DNA from: Apus apus
Lineage: Eukaryota > Chordata > Aves > Apodiformes > Apodidae
Length of the DNA stretch: 64,000 nt
Assembly (NCBI RefSeq): GCF_020740795.1
Contig: NC_067283.1
Span: forward strand, 116,007,206-116,071,205
Direction: 5' to 3'
Shown here: in pieces, positions 12,509-24,500 of the stretch
How positions within the stretch are numbered: the first letter of the stretch is position 1
Layout: each line of letters begins with the position of its first letter
The notes under the pieces: model-generated
The model's database searches: none
What the model was told of the DNA's origin: nothing
Seen by the model: only the letters and a program-made list of their open reading frames with translations
Made by a program: the position numbers and the translations under genes

Positions 12509-15500
12509 CAGATACAAGGGACTGTATTATCATGCAGCTATTGTTTCATAGATTTAAGTCAATCCTGTTAAGCATTACATATCCAAGTGATGGGGTGGAA
12601 ATTTAAAAAGAGAGGGCATCAGGGGGAGTGCCAAACTTCATGGTCGCAAGTTAACAACAATGATTGTGCACCTTGCACTTCTCACCACCAGAAGCAAGCA
12701 TGGTACAGAAGCTATCTTAGAAGATACCTGCATGGGCTTTGTAGAACAAAATAACTACAAAACAACAGCTTCTAAATGCAGCACACTGCAAATCCTAGGC
12801 AGTTTTGGGGTTTTTTATGCCTCTCTGTATAGCTAGTCATCTTCAAAGACAGAAAGCAAATAATTTCATGTTCCATGTGGGTTCTGGTGATATGGAAAGG
12901 AGCAATCTGAAGACTATGAAGAAGGATTGCAGAATCCTGGGAGAGGAAGCGAAGGACTCAGGAGCACAGATAGTCTTCATCGATCCTCCCAGTCAAAGAG
13001 AATGGGCTTGAAAGGGCAAATCACATTGGGAAATAAATCAATAAATGGTTATGGGAGTGGTGCCACAACCAGGGCTTTGGCTTCCTAGACCATGGGACTC
13101 GCTTTGAGAAACCTGGTCTCCTAGGGGCTGATAGGGTTCATGTTTCAGGGCTCACCAATCTGGTAAGGAGGGCTTGTAAACTAGAGTTGCTGGGGGAGGG
13201 GATCCTCAATTCATCCCACTCCCACCCCTTTGAAACCAATTTCAGTAAGAGATGCCCTGGGCCTGAAGAAGGATCCCAGGCCAGCAGGAGAATACTGAAA
13301 TTAAGGATAATAGAATCCCAGGCAATGAGGCAGCACTAATGGGGGCCCAACTTAAATGCCTCTATGCAAATGCACACAGCATGGGAAATAAACAGGAGGA
13401 CTTGCAACTGTGTGCAAGCCTAGAGGGCTATGATGTTATTGTCATCACTGAGATGTGGTGGGGCAACTCCTATGACTGGAGCATGGGAATGGATGGATTT
13501 AAGCTCTTTAGGAGGGGCAGGCAGGGGAGAAGAGGAGGGGGTGTTGGCCTCTACATCAACAACCAGCTGGAGTCCATAGAGCTCCACCTGGGGATGGATG
13601 AGGAGTTGACAGCTTATAGGTCAGGGTTAGAGGGAAGACATGGGCTGGTGGTATTACAGTGGGATTCTGCTATTGGCCACCTGAGCAGGATGGCCGAGCA
13701 GATGAGGCCCTCTACAGGCTGACAGGTGCAGCTTCCCGTTCACAGGCCATGATCTTTATGGGGGATTTCAACCACCCTGACATCTGCTGGAGGGACAGCA
13801 CAGAAAGGCACCAGCAATCCCAAAAATTCCTGAAATGAACTGACGACAACTTCCTCCTCCACATGGTTAGGGAACCAATAAGAAAAGGTGCTACGCTGGA
13901 CCTTGTTCTCATCAACAAGGATGGCCTGGTGAACAACACTTAGCTTTAGGCCTTGGCTACAGCGACCATTAAATAGTGGAATTCAGGATCCATTGGACAA
14001 CAAGGAGAGTATGCAGCAAGCTCACTACCCTGGACTTCAGGAGAGCAGATTTCAACCTCTTCAGGGATCTGCTTAGTAGGATATCATGGCATAAAATCCT
14101 GGACCGGAGAGGAGGCCAAGGAAGATGGCCAATACTCAAAGATTACCTCCTCCAACCCCAGGAGCAATGCATCCCAAGAAAGATGAAGGCAGGCAACAAT
14201 ACCAAGAGACCTGCATGGATGAACAAAGAGCTCCTGGACACTCTTAGATTAAAAAAGGAAGTCTTCAAAGGGTGGAAGCAGGGACAGGTAGCCTGGGAGA
14301 AATACAAAGAAGTTGTCCAAAAAGCCAAGAATCACATTAGGAAAGCTAAAGCCCAGATAGAGTGAAATCTGGTCAGAGATTTCAAGGGTAATAAGTAAGG
14401 TTTCTACAGGTACATCAGTGATAAGAAGCAGAACAGGGAAAAGGTGGGACCTCTGCAGGAGGAAACAGGAGACCTTGCCACGCAGGATATGGAGAAGGCT
14501 GAGGTTACTGAACAACTTTTTTGCCTCAGTCTTCACCAGTGAGGCCTCTAGCCACCATCAAGGTCACAGAAGGCAGAGACTGGGAAAAGGATGATCCACC
14601 CACTGTAGGAGAAGAGCAGGTTCGAGAACATCTAAAGAACTTGAAAGTGCACAAGTCCATGGGACCTGACAAGATCCATCCGCAGCTCCTAAGGGAGCTG
14701 GCAGCTGAAGTTGCAATGCCACTTTCCATCATATTTGAAAAAAAGTCATGACAGTCTGGTGAAGTTCTCACTGACTGGAAAAGGGGAAACATAACTCCCA
14801 TTTTCAAAAAGGGAAGGAAAGAAGGCACAGGGAACTACAGGCCAGTCAGTCTCACCTTCGTGCCTGGGAGGATCATAGAGCAGATCCTCCTGAAGGCTCT
14901 GCTAAGGCACATGGAAAACATGGAAGTGGTTGGTGGCAACCAATATGGCTCCACCAAGGTAAAACCATGCCTGACAAATCTGGCAGCCTTTTACGGTCAC
15001 AGCATCAGTGGACAAGGGAAGAACAACTGGCATCATCTACCTGGACTTGAGCAAAGCATTCGACACTGTCCCACACGACATCCTGGTCTCAAAACTGGAA
15101 GAAAACTGATTTGATGGATGGACCACTCAGCGGATAAGGAATTGGCTGGATGGTCACACGCTGAGAGTAGTGATCAACAGCTTGATGTCCAGATGGAGAC
15201 CAGTGATGAGTGGAGCTCCTCAGGGGTCGGTGCTGGGACTGCTCAGCAACTTCTTTGTCAGCAACACAGACTGGGATGGAGTGCACCTTCAGCAAGTTTG
15301 CTGATGACACCAAGCTGTGTGATGTGCTTGACATGCTGGAGGGAAGGGATGCGCCATCCAGTGGAACCTTGACAGGCTTGAGGGTTGGCCCCATGCCAAC
15401 CTCATGAAGTTCAACAAGACCAAGTGCAAGGTCCTGCACCTGGGTTGGGGCAACCCCAAGCACAAATACAGGCTGGGGGTAGAATGGATTGAGAACAGCC

Positions 15501-18500
15501 ATGAGGAGAAGGACCTGGGGGTTTTTGTCAATAAGAAGCTCAACATGATCTGGCAATGTGCCCTTGCAGCCCGGAAAGTAACTGTGTCCTGGGCTGCATC
15601 AAAAGAAATGTGGCCAGCAGGTCAAGGGAGGAGATTCTGTCCCTCTACTCTGCACTCGTGAGATCCCACCTGCAGTATTGTGTCCAATTCTGGACCCTCC
15701 AACACAGGAAGGACATAGAGCTCTTGGAGCAAGTCCAGAGGAAGGCCACAAAGATGATCTGAGGGCTGGAGCACCTCTGCTATAAAGACAGGCTGAGAGA
15801 GTTGGGGCTGTTCAGCCTGGAGAAGAGAAGACTCCGAGGAGACCTTATAGTGGCCTTCCAGTGCCTCAGCAAACTTCCCTGGGCATAACCCAGCTAGAAG
15901 ACAAGCAAGTGGTAGAAACTAATGCGCTATTTTTGAGATGACTAGTAAGGTCATAAATAAATAACACAAATGCAGAACATCTAGAAGTCACGTAGCTCTT
16001 ATTTTAGTGAAGTAATAGAAGGTTGGAATTAACCCCTTTAGAATGAAGCCAGGAGACTATAGGTTCACAAATCTTAGACTATTCCCACTGCTCAACTTCC
16101 GGCATTGAAGCTCCTCTGCACGGCCCTGAAAAACAACTTGCTTTTCTCTGTTGCACATAGAAGGAACTTGGTCCTTGAACTGTAGGTGCTTTGAGTGACA
16201 ATATCCCATCCCTGAAGTTCAGCAAAACGTTATGCCATGAAGCACATGAAAGGCATGCACTTCATCTGTTGAGATTAACATATCTGGTTTCTTTAAAGTG
16301 ATATATGTAAGTTCTGTCAGTTTAGAACTTAATTCTTTTATTATTTCAAAGTCTGCATCACTAAAAAATTGCTCCAACCTGAACTTGGTTCCCAAAACCC
16401 ATTCCAAATACTAAAATAGTTAAGTTGGTTATTGCTTCTGAACACCAGCAAAGACAAGGAATAAGGACATGGTGTTTATTGCACATAGTTAAAAGCACAA
16501 ATCAAACAGGACACAGAAAAATCTGCAACAGTATTGCCATGGCAAAATCCACCCTCTCCCAGTAACAGGTTTTTACCATCAGCATGGGGTGCCATGACGA
16601 ACACAGTTCAAGTAAGATTAAATTACAGGATAAATTACCAGTAAGTGATGCTAGAAATATACCTTTGCTCCCTGCTTCATCAAGCGCACGCTCGTTTATC
16701 GTGCAAATGTAACTGGAATATTTCACCTGAAGGTACCTCATCTGAAAAGCTGACAGCAGTTACTGCTTTTGCCAACCTAGCTTCACCACTTAACAGAATG
16801 CCTGACAGCCCGATTTCCCCCACATTTACCCCCAACTTAAAAAACCCCTAAGGAAAAGCTAGCTGAGAAGTCTTAATGAACTATTCAAATTACTTAGGCG
16901 TTAATTGTCTCCAAGTTGAATTATTAGCAGTCTAATGATACAGCTGTGTTTCAAGGGGAATGCCACTACAACTAACCCATGACACTCCCTCGGTTCAGGT
17001 ACCAGTTTTCCTTCCTTTCCAGACACAGCACTTGCATGAAGCCTCACTTTGGCAGAGCAAGCTTTTATTTTCTAATCCTTCTCTCGGTCAGTTTCCATAT
17101 CTAGGAAAAGCCTGACTACCTTTGTCATCTTGTGTCACAGACAGTAAATGCAGCATTGGTCCATGCCAAAAAAACACTTGCGCTGAGTGAAGTAACTGGC
17201 ATACCAAAACACATGGAAGCAAAGGGAAAAATGTTTGTTTCCCCAGCTCTGGAGAGCAAGGTAAGCAAAACCTTTAAGTTCCTGAGTAATCCATCTTATG
17301 ACAAAGCAAAGCTAAATAAGTAGGCACTTGAACTGCACTGTGCAGCAGTCAGGGGACTGTGCTTTCTCATCTCCCCACACAAACTATGAAAAAGAAGAGC
17401 TTCTGACACACATCAAATGCCAGATCTATACAAAGACAGATCTAGCTTCCCACATATAAACTATGTGTAATTTCCTTACCTCAAGCAACCTGAAGTCCAT
17501 TCCAGAGGGAATGCTACTTCGGTAACTACAAGCCAAGGAAAATGTGTCCCAGAGGCTTGTTGCAATAAGAATTAACCAAGAACATATTCCCTATGGAGAC
17601 TACAATGCCGACCTGACAATAGCACTAACTTAAACAGATCCTTTTTGTTAACACCTGTGAAGATCTGAAACTAGATGTTAATTGCAATCTGAGTCTTAAG
17701 GTTCACAAACTGTGAAAAGCAGGCAAAGAAATCTTTGTGCCATTAAAAAGGCAAGACAAATGTAGAAGACCAGATGTGATGTTCTAAAAATGAGTAAGCT
17801 TAAGTTGAAAATGAGAAAAAGCCAAGTTAGGCATCCAGGAAAACTTCTACAACCAGTGAGGTCTGTGCTGGAGAAGGACAAGAGTTACATATTTTTATTG
17901 CCAGATTTTCAAGACATCAGAACACACACAAAGACATGTCTCCTCTGCAGAACTTCGGTAACTAAGTTTTCAGAATTCAGTAAATAAACCTTCCACATGG
18001 TAACCTCCATAGCTGGTTTATAAGACTCAAAATGCTTCAAATATATCAGAACAACATTGTGAGAAAAGAAGCATATCACCAAACTGAGAAGCAGAGTGAA
18101 GCACAATACACGATACTGTACTGTGTATTTGCCCCAAAATCAGATGGAACATGATCACACATTTAGTCTCCATTTCCACACACTCAAAAATTTGATGCTA
18201 TTTACCAAAGTTGTTCTTACAGGTGGAGAATATTAACTCTGGATTTGTCATGGTAGGTTGTTTAAATATGTAATTTTTTTTCTCTGCTATAGAAAATTCC
18301 CACAGCATACAGAGGGAAGAAGTGGGATAAAATTAACATTGTAACACCTTGAACTCCATATTCTTCAGAAGAAAAAGGGGGATAACTAGCTTTGTTTAAC
18401 AGAAGATATGCTGCAGGGAGATGGGACAGGAGCTTTTGTCAGCCTTGCTACCCTGTAGCAAGTATGCGACTTAAAGAACCCGCCAATGTGCTTGATAAAC

Positions 18501-21500
18501 TTTGTTCCCCTACCACTTTCACACTGTTAGCATCATCACTGCTCAGCCTTTTGGAAATTTTTCAGTCTGTCAGAGGTGAAAAAACTGACAACAGTTAAAA
18601 GTAATTCCAAGCACCAAGCTTCAAATAAGTTTATATTAAGTTTGAAATTAAATTAGTTGTTTGTATCTCAACATCTATGTTCCAATGTACTCAGAAGTAG
18701 TTGCATTTTCTCTCTGAGGCAATGCCAAATTGGAAATATGAGCTTTGGTGAAATCATAATTAACAATCAGATTAAGAGTTCTTAATTAGTGTTTTTAATT
18801 TTCCATGCTTTATGCTTAGCATACCTAATTAGTTTGGCAAGATATATAAAGCTGTTACATGAACACCAAAGTTTTTCAGAACTTCAGTCCTTACAGTGCT
18901 TCACTATGAAGGTCTGTGCTCTGTTGAAAAGGCAGCATCACCCACCAGCAAAAGTTCTGTGGCAGAACACACCAGAACTTCGGGGGTTTGGGAGTTTTAT
19001 TAGATAAATAGTTAAAGAACTAGTCAACAAACAAAGAAAGAAAAACCTCCCTTCAAATGCTACTCTCAGCAACTGATGGAACAGATACCCGTGAGTAACC
19101 TTCCACTTCATTTAACAAACCACCCCATATGCCTCTGCTACTGCAGGAGCTCAATAAAAATTGTACTTGCACTCCTTAAAATGGCAACAGAAAAACAACA
19201 GTATAGAGTGGAGGAAAGGACTAGAGCAAAGAACAACAATGCAAAAGAATGCTCAGGCATGCATTTCACAAATAACTGCCAACTGAGTACTTGAAACACC
19301 AACTCTTACAACTACATCAAGCTACTGCTTCCTTTAATTGAGATTAAGTAAGCTTGCTAAAAAACCTATAGACATCCTTAACATTTTGTAACTCAATTCG
19401 ACTACAACAAAAATAAATAAACAGAAAAACTAGCTACAACCTCACACATCAGCATCAAGTTGCTTTATTGTTTAAGAACTGCAGTCTTACACATTAAAAT
19501 ATCATTCCCCGCTTAAAGAAATGTACTGTCTTGAATCCTCTCTCCACAGCCCAAGTTTTCTTACTAGTAGTAGTATGTTAAATAATCTTCTCGTACCAGT
19601 TATGAACCATCAGCTTCTGCACAGCCAATAGTGCATTATAACGAACTTGTTGGTCTTCATGATGCATGTGGTTCATTACCAGCTGTTTACCACCAAGTTG
19701 TTCAATCACTCTGAAAGAGAGGAAGGAAACAGGTTTTTTGACATCAGCTTCTGGGTAGCTATCCTATCCAACCACTTCATATGCAAGGCACCAAAAGGTC
19801 AAGTCACTGAATACTGATTACAATAAAACTATTTATTTCCTAACACGTACATCTTACCTGACATGTTACAAACGCAGGTATCTTACACCACCTACTGATT
19901 TTTACTTTAATTTTTTTTTTAGAATTCACAACATCAGGAAGTGTTTGTAGTGGACTCTTCTGTTCACTACCCACTTACATAAATTTTGAAATAAACAACC
20001 ATTAATGAAGAAGCCCTTTACAGGGAGGGTTATTTGCTTTACCCAGCTTGCTAAAGAACTTAATACTGGCTCAAGAGGATTAGCAGGGTACAGCACAATC
20101 AATTATTAATTTAGGAGGAGGTTTGCCCTCCCCTCCATAAAGAGATGATAACCAGGTCACTCCCTGTTTGTTTGTTTTGGGGTTTTTTTTCCCCAAGATC
20201 CAGTCTGGCACTGCCTAATCCAGAAGAAGTGCTTGTAATCACGCCAATACTTATTAAACCAGCCACTTGGTACTCCTCATAGCGCTTTTTGCCAGTCAAG
20301 CTGTACTAGAGGCACAGCTAGTCTTGCACATAAGTTAACAACTCCATAAAAACGGTGTCCTTGAGCTGCATCCTTCATTGCCAACTTCACCATAGTAGTC
20401 AGCCTTAACTTTCAATATCTGCACCAAATCCCACACAAAATACTGATGAAACCTTGTATCACATGTCATGAATTTATAATTTCTTTAAAACAAACAAACA
20501 AACAAACAAAAAACCCAAAACCGAAAAAAGGAACTGGAAGGCAACACACTTAAAACCTGAACAAGTATCACCATCCAGATGACTCTCTACACACGGCATT
20601 TTGGTCTGTCATCACAAAGAAAATATGCAGAGAATTTGCAAGGAATATATAAACTGATTAGTCACTGATTTGCATATGTTTTTTTATTATCTGTTCTCAC
20701 CGGTCACTGAGTAATTAAACATTGTATCTTGTGAAGATGCTATCGCTTGCATTAGTCTTAACCTGATGCTATCCTGCAATTCTAAGCTTGTGTTAGCTGT
20801 CTGCTCTTATTACTGTTCTTTTCACTGTCAAATTAATGCATTACTGCTGCACAACACACCACATTTTTGTACACTTCAGAACCATATAAAAACAATGTGG
20901 AGATAAAAAAACAAAGTTCCCCATTTCATTTCATGACTTAGGCAAAAACTATCATGGGGACCTCAGGGAATACTATGTGCCAACCATATTAAAACATTTA
21001 AAGAAATTTCACACAACAGGAATGCATCCCAGAAAAGTATCATTGTTTTAAGCGAGAAATCCTCATGAAGAATAAGAAATTATTAGAACTTTAACATGAT
21101 TCAAAAAACCTTTTCACTCGCCTTAATTTTCCTCAAATTTTTATTCATTACTTAAATATAAGACCACTGTACACAAACACAAGACTGAAATGCAAACAAG
21201 AACCTTTTCCTCATTACAGGACTGACTTGGACACTGATCTTTCAGGAAATGAAAGTAAAAGAGGTATTAAACTCAAAAGCATGTAAATATCAAAATAAAA
21301 AGTTGAAAACCTATAATGACAAATTAAAACAGTATTTTGGAGGACAGTACATCACCATGAAGTTATGGCTGAGAACATGTAGAATCAAAGAACAGCATTA
21401 CCATTCTTTCATAGCACTGCCCAGTGCTTCAAACCAGTTGCCAGCCACGTGTTTCAGACCAAAAAGTAAGCAACTGTGAGGAAGGTTCATAGTGAATGTC

Positions 21501-24500
21501 ATTCCTTCCAAGTCCCAAATATGCTCAAAACTACTACTACTTTCAGTTCTGCTCTCCCTCTCCTCAACTTCTGCTTAATTTATAGAAGTAATAAAGCCCA
21601 GCAGGCCACTCATGGTACGTGCAGATCTTCTGCAGGGGGTGTTCCCCATAACAACAGTGCACTAAGCCAAAATGGTGGTAATTTGAACAAGTTTTTGGAA
21701 GAGCCAGTCTTGAAACATGACTCCTTTCAACTTAAGCATTACCTGCAATCCTTATGTAGCATATTTTAATATAAATAAGCAAAAGAGATAAAGAACAAAC
21801 TCAAGCTAGTCTCTTGGATAATAGCACACTGGCACTTTTCTTACCGTTTCCCACGTGGATAGTGTCGTACATATTCTCCCACATCGTGAGCAGCTACAGC
21901 CAGCACTTGTGGGTCATCAGAAACCTCCAGAAGTTTTGTCAGGATTCTAGGAAAGGATTTGAAACAATCAAGGCCCAGTTGTTGGGTTTTGGGGTTTTTT
22001 TGTTGGTTTTGGGTTTGGTTTTTTTTGTCTTTTTTTTTTTTTTTTTTAAATCGCTGATTACTTAAAATAACAAAGCCTGCAACCATAAAAATATTTTACA
22101 ATTCCCCCAAACAGCAAAGCTAAAATAGAACTTTTTCAAAATGTGCAGTTGCACTTAAAACAATGGAGATCCTGCCCAAGTTGACAGAATTACTAAAAGC
22201 ACTCACTAGAGTGAGTTTAATGAGCTGCATCTACAAACACCTACACCATTGTTTACAAAATGTCTTATTCTATTATAACATTGGCTTCAAGACCAGCAGT
22301 TTTGAATTCACAATAAGCTCTACTAACCAAACATATAGATATTTATAGACTGGGACAGGGGTGGGACACAAACCTTAAGCGTATACAAGGCCAACAGATG
22401 CTGCTGCTTCTCTTACACCAGAGACCCTAGTCATGCTTGCATGCTGTTTCCAGCTCTTGCACTCAGAATCCTGGACTACAGATTCAGAAACATTGTCCAT
22501 GACACAGCAAGGGGTTTTGACAAGCCTTGTAGCTATCAGCCTTCCCCCCAGCTATACCCCTTCCCTCACCTTAACACAGTAGCCTTGCTCAGTGCAGGAC
22601 AGAAGGATGAGAAAGGCAGAATTTTATGGAGGACACTATTATACATAGTCATTTAAAAACTGGAAAACATCCTAGCAGTTGAGAACAAAGCAGCACATGG
22701 AGCTGAACTGTGAATTTCTCTTGGTTTGAGACCATAAGCTTCATCTCAGAAACACCACTCATGTTTGCTGATTCATTCAGTCAACTAACTTAACAGGTCT
22801 AAAAAGCAGTTTTGTCCTGAGATGATGAAAACTATACTTTAAAATTAACTCATATTTAATATATTAGTAATTTTTTTAGCATGAACAGAAATATAGAGCT
22901 GTAACAACTAGAAAGCAGTTTCTCAATGCTTTATATTGCCTGCAATCTTAAATTAAGTAGTTCAATCAGTTTTAGTGGAAAATAGCTACCAGTAACACTG
23001 TTATCTAGGCAGCAATGAGGAGGGGGGAAAAATATGACACAGACATGAAGGTTAAGCGCTAATAATGAAGCTAAAAAGGTTAAATATATAGATCATTGGA
23101 AAATTAGATTTTTCTGTGCTTAGTGAGACAACAAATTTGCTCCAATCACAGAAAGTCAAAAGTTGAAGTTGTTAGGTAGGTTAAAAACTCTAAAACAAAC
23201 AAACAAACAACCCCAAAAACCCAAACATTCTGGTAAAATTAGATTACTATGGACACTGTCTCCCTAGAGGCCAGAAAGTGAAATACAAAACACTTTTCAT
23301 TTTAAAAGAATGCCTAATTTGGACAAGTAGGAGTAGAAACATGAACTGTAACACCCATAAGAAGACACTGAACAATACTGCTAAACAAAATACAAGTCCA
23401 GCACCACTTGTTTAAGAAGTCAGTAAAGATGGAAAGCAGAGGGAAAAGTAAGTTTAACAGTAAGCTTTAGTACATCAGAGTTAGAAAACAAGTAAGCTGA
23501 AAGATAAGGGAAAATCAAATTATGTGTCTTGAAGCAAAAAAAGGATCGTTTGTAAAAGACTCTCCCCACCACAGTGGAGGAGGAGTGGCTGGTTTTTTGT
23601 GGGGGTTTTGTGTTTGGTTTTGGGAAGTCTTTTTGGTTTGGATATTTTTTTTTAAGGAAATGTTGTCAATGACTGGCAGCACAAGCACAATTCATTTCCC
23701 TAACAGTCACAGAACCATAAGAGATTACTACAGCAAAACATAACAGGAAATACTAAGCCATCATAACAACATCAACTTGATGCTGCAGTTGGCAGCATCT
23801 AAAATTACTAAAGTCTATAATCCTACATATTTAGCAATATTCCCTCAGGGAGGAATTTATCAGACTTGTTTTGGTGAGGTTTCAGAGCAGACCAAAATGC
23901 ACGTAAAACTCAGGATCCGTTTGCTCTTGCCATGCCTTCAAACACCTCACATGCTCCACTAGACCTCCTGCTTCCTGCTAGGTCCGGCACTCATTAGCAA
24001 ACAGTGAACCAGAAGACCACATATTATCAGTTGATGACAACATAGTTAAACAACTAAGAGCTCCTACAAGCTATTTAAGATCTAGACATCTTTTGAGTAT
24101 ATACTTTCAGAAGCCAGCAACTAAGTCCTTGACTCCAAAAGCAAATATGAGCTTCAGCCTCACTTCTTCTAACAATCTACATACACCAAACACATTCCCA
24201 ACACAAAACAGACAACAATGTAATGCCAAGTTGTATTTTCCATGGAACAGCACCACAAGTATTCAAGAAAGGAGCTCATTACTCACATAAATGACAACAC
24301 ACAACACAAAACTAAGACTAAGGTATGGTGAAAACATTTTAAATTACATTGATTAGTATAGCTGTTTTTTTCAGGTGAAAGCATTAGAAGACTCAACAGC
24401 ACAAATCTGCATGTAAATTAGCTTGCACTAATCCCTCTATCATTGCCATCAACACATTTTGACCAGCAAAAGCAAATAAACAATTCTGATTTTGAACAAA

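Larger units (their letters stand above)
12846..15886 (+). mobile_element. CR1 LINE, nearly full length, 3' end missing
   Basis: It continues the element begun at 10516. It holds the rest of ORF1, then the ORF2 endonuclease and reverse transcriptase in order, and stops abruptly after the ORF2 segment [15 protein letters not shown] at about 15880. The last 350 bp or so, including the 3' UTR and terminal octamers, are absent. Since CR1 copies start synthesis at the 3' end, the loss must be secondary. Several frameshifts and stops make it inactive. Confidence 0.9.
7026..19596 (-). other. ATP6V1H: ATP6V1H intron 13
   Basis: 12.6 kb, the largest intron. 7.0-10.4 kb and 15.9-19.6 kb are AT-rich with no recognised gene or repeat. 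10.4-15.9 kb is a nested CR1 complex, described separately. Confidence 0.9.
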
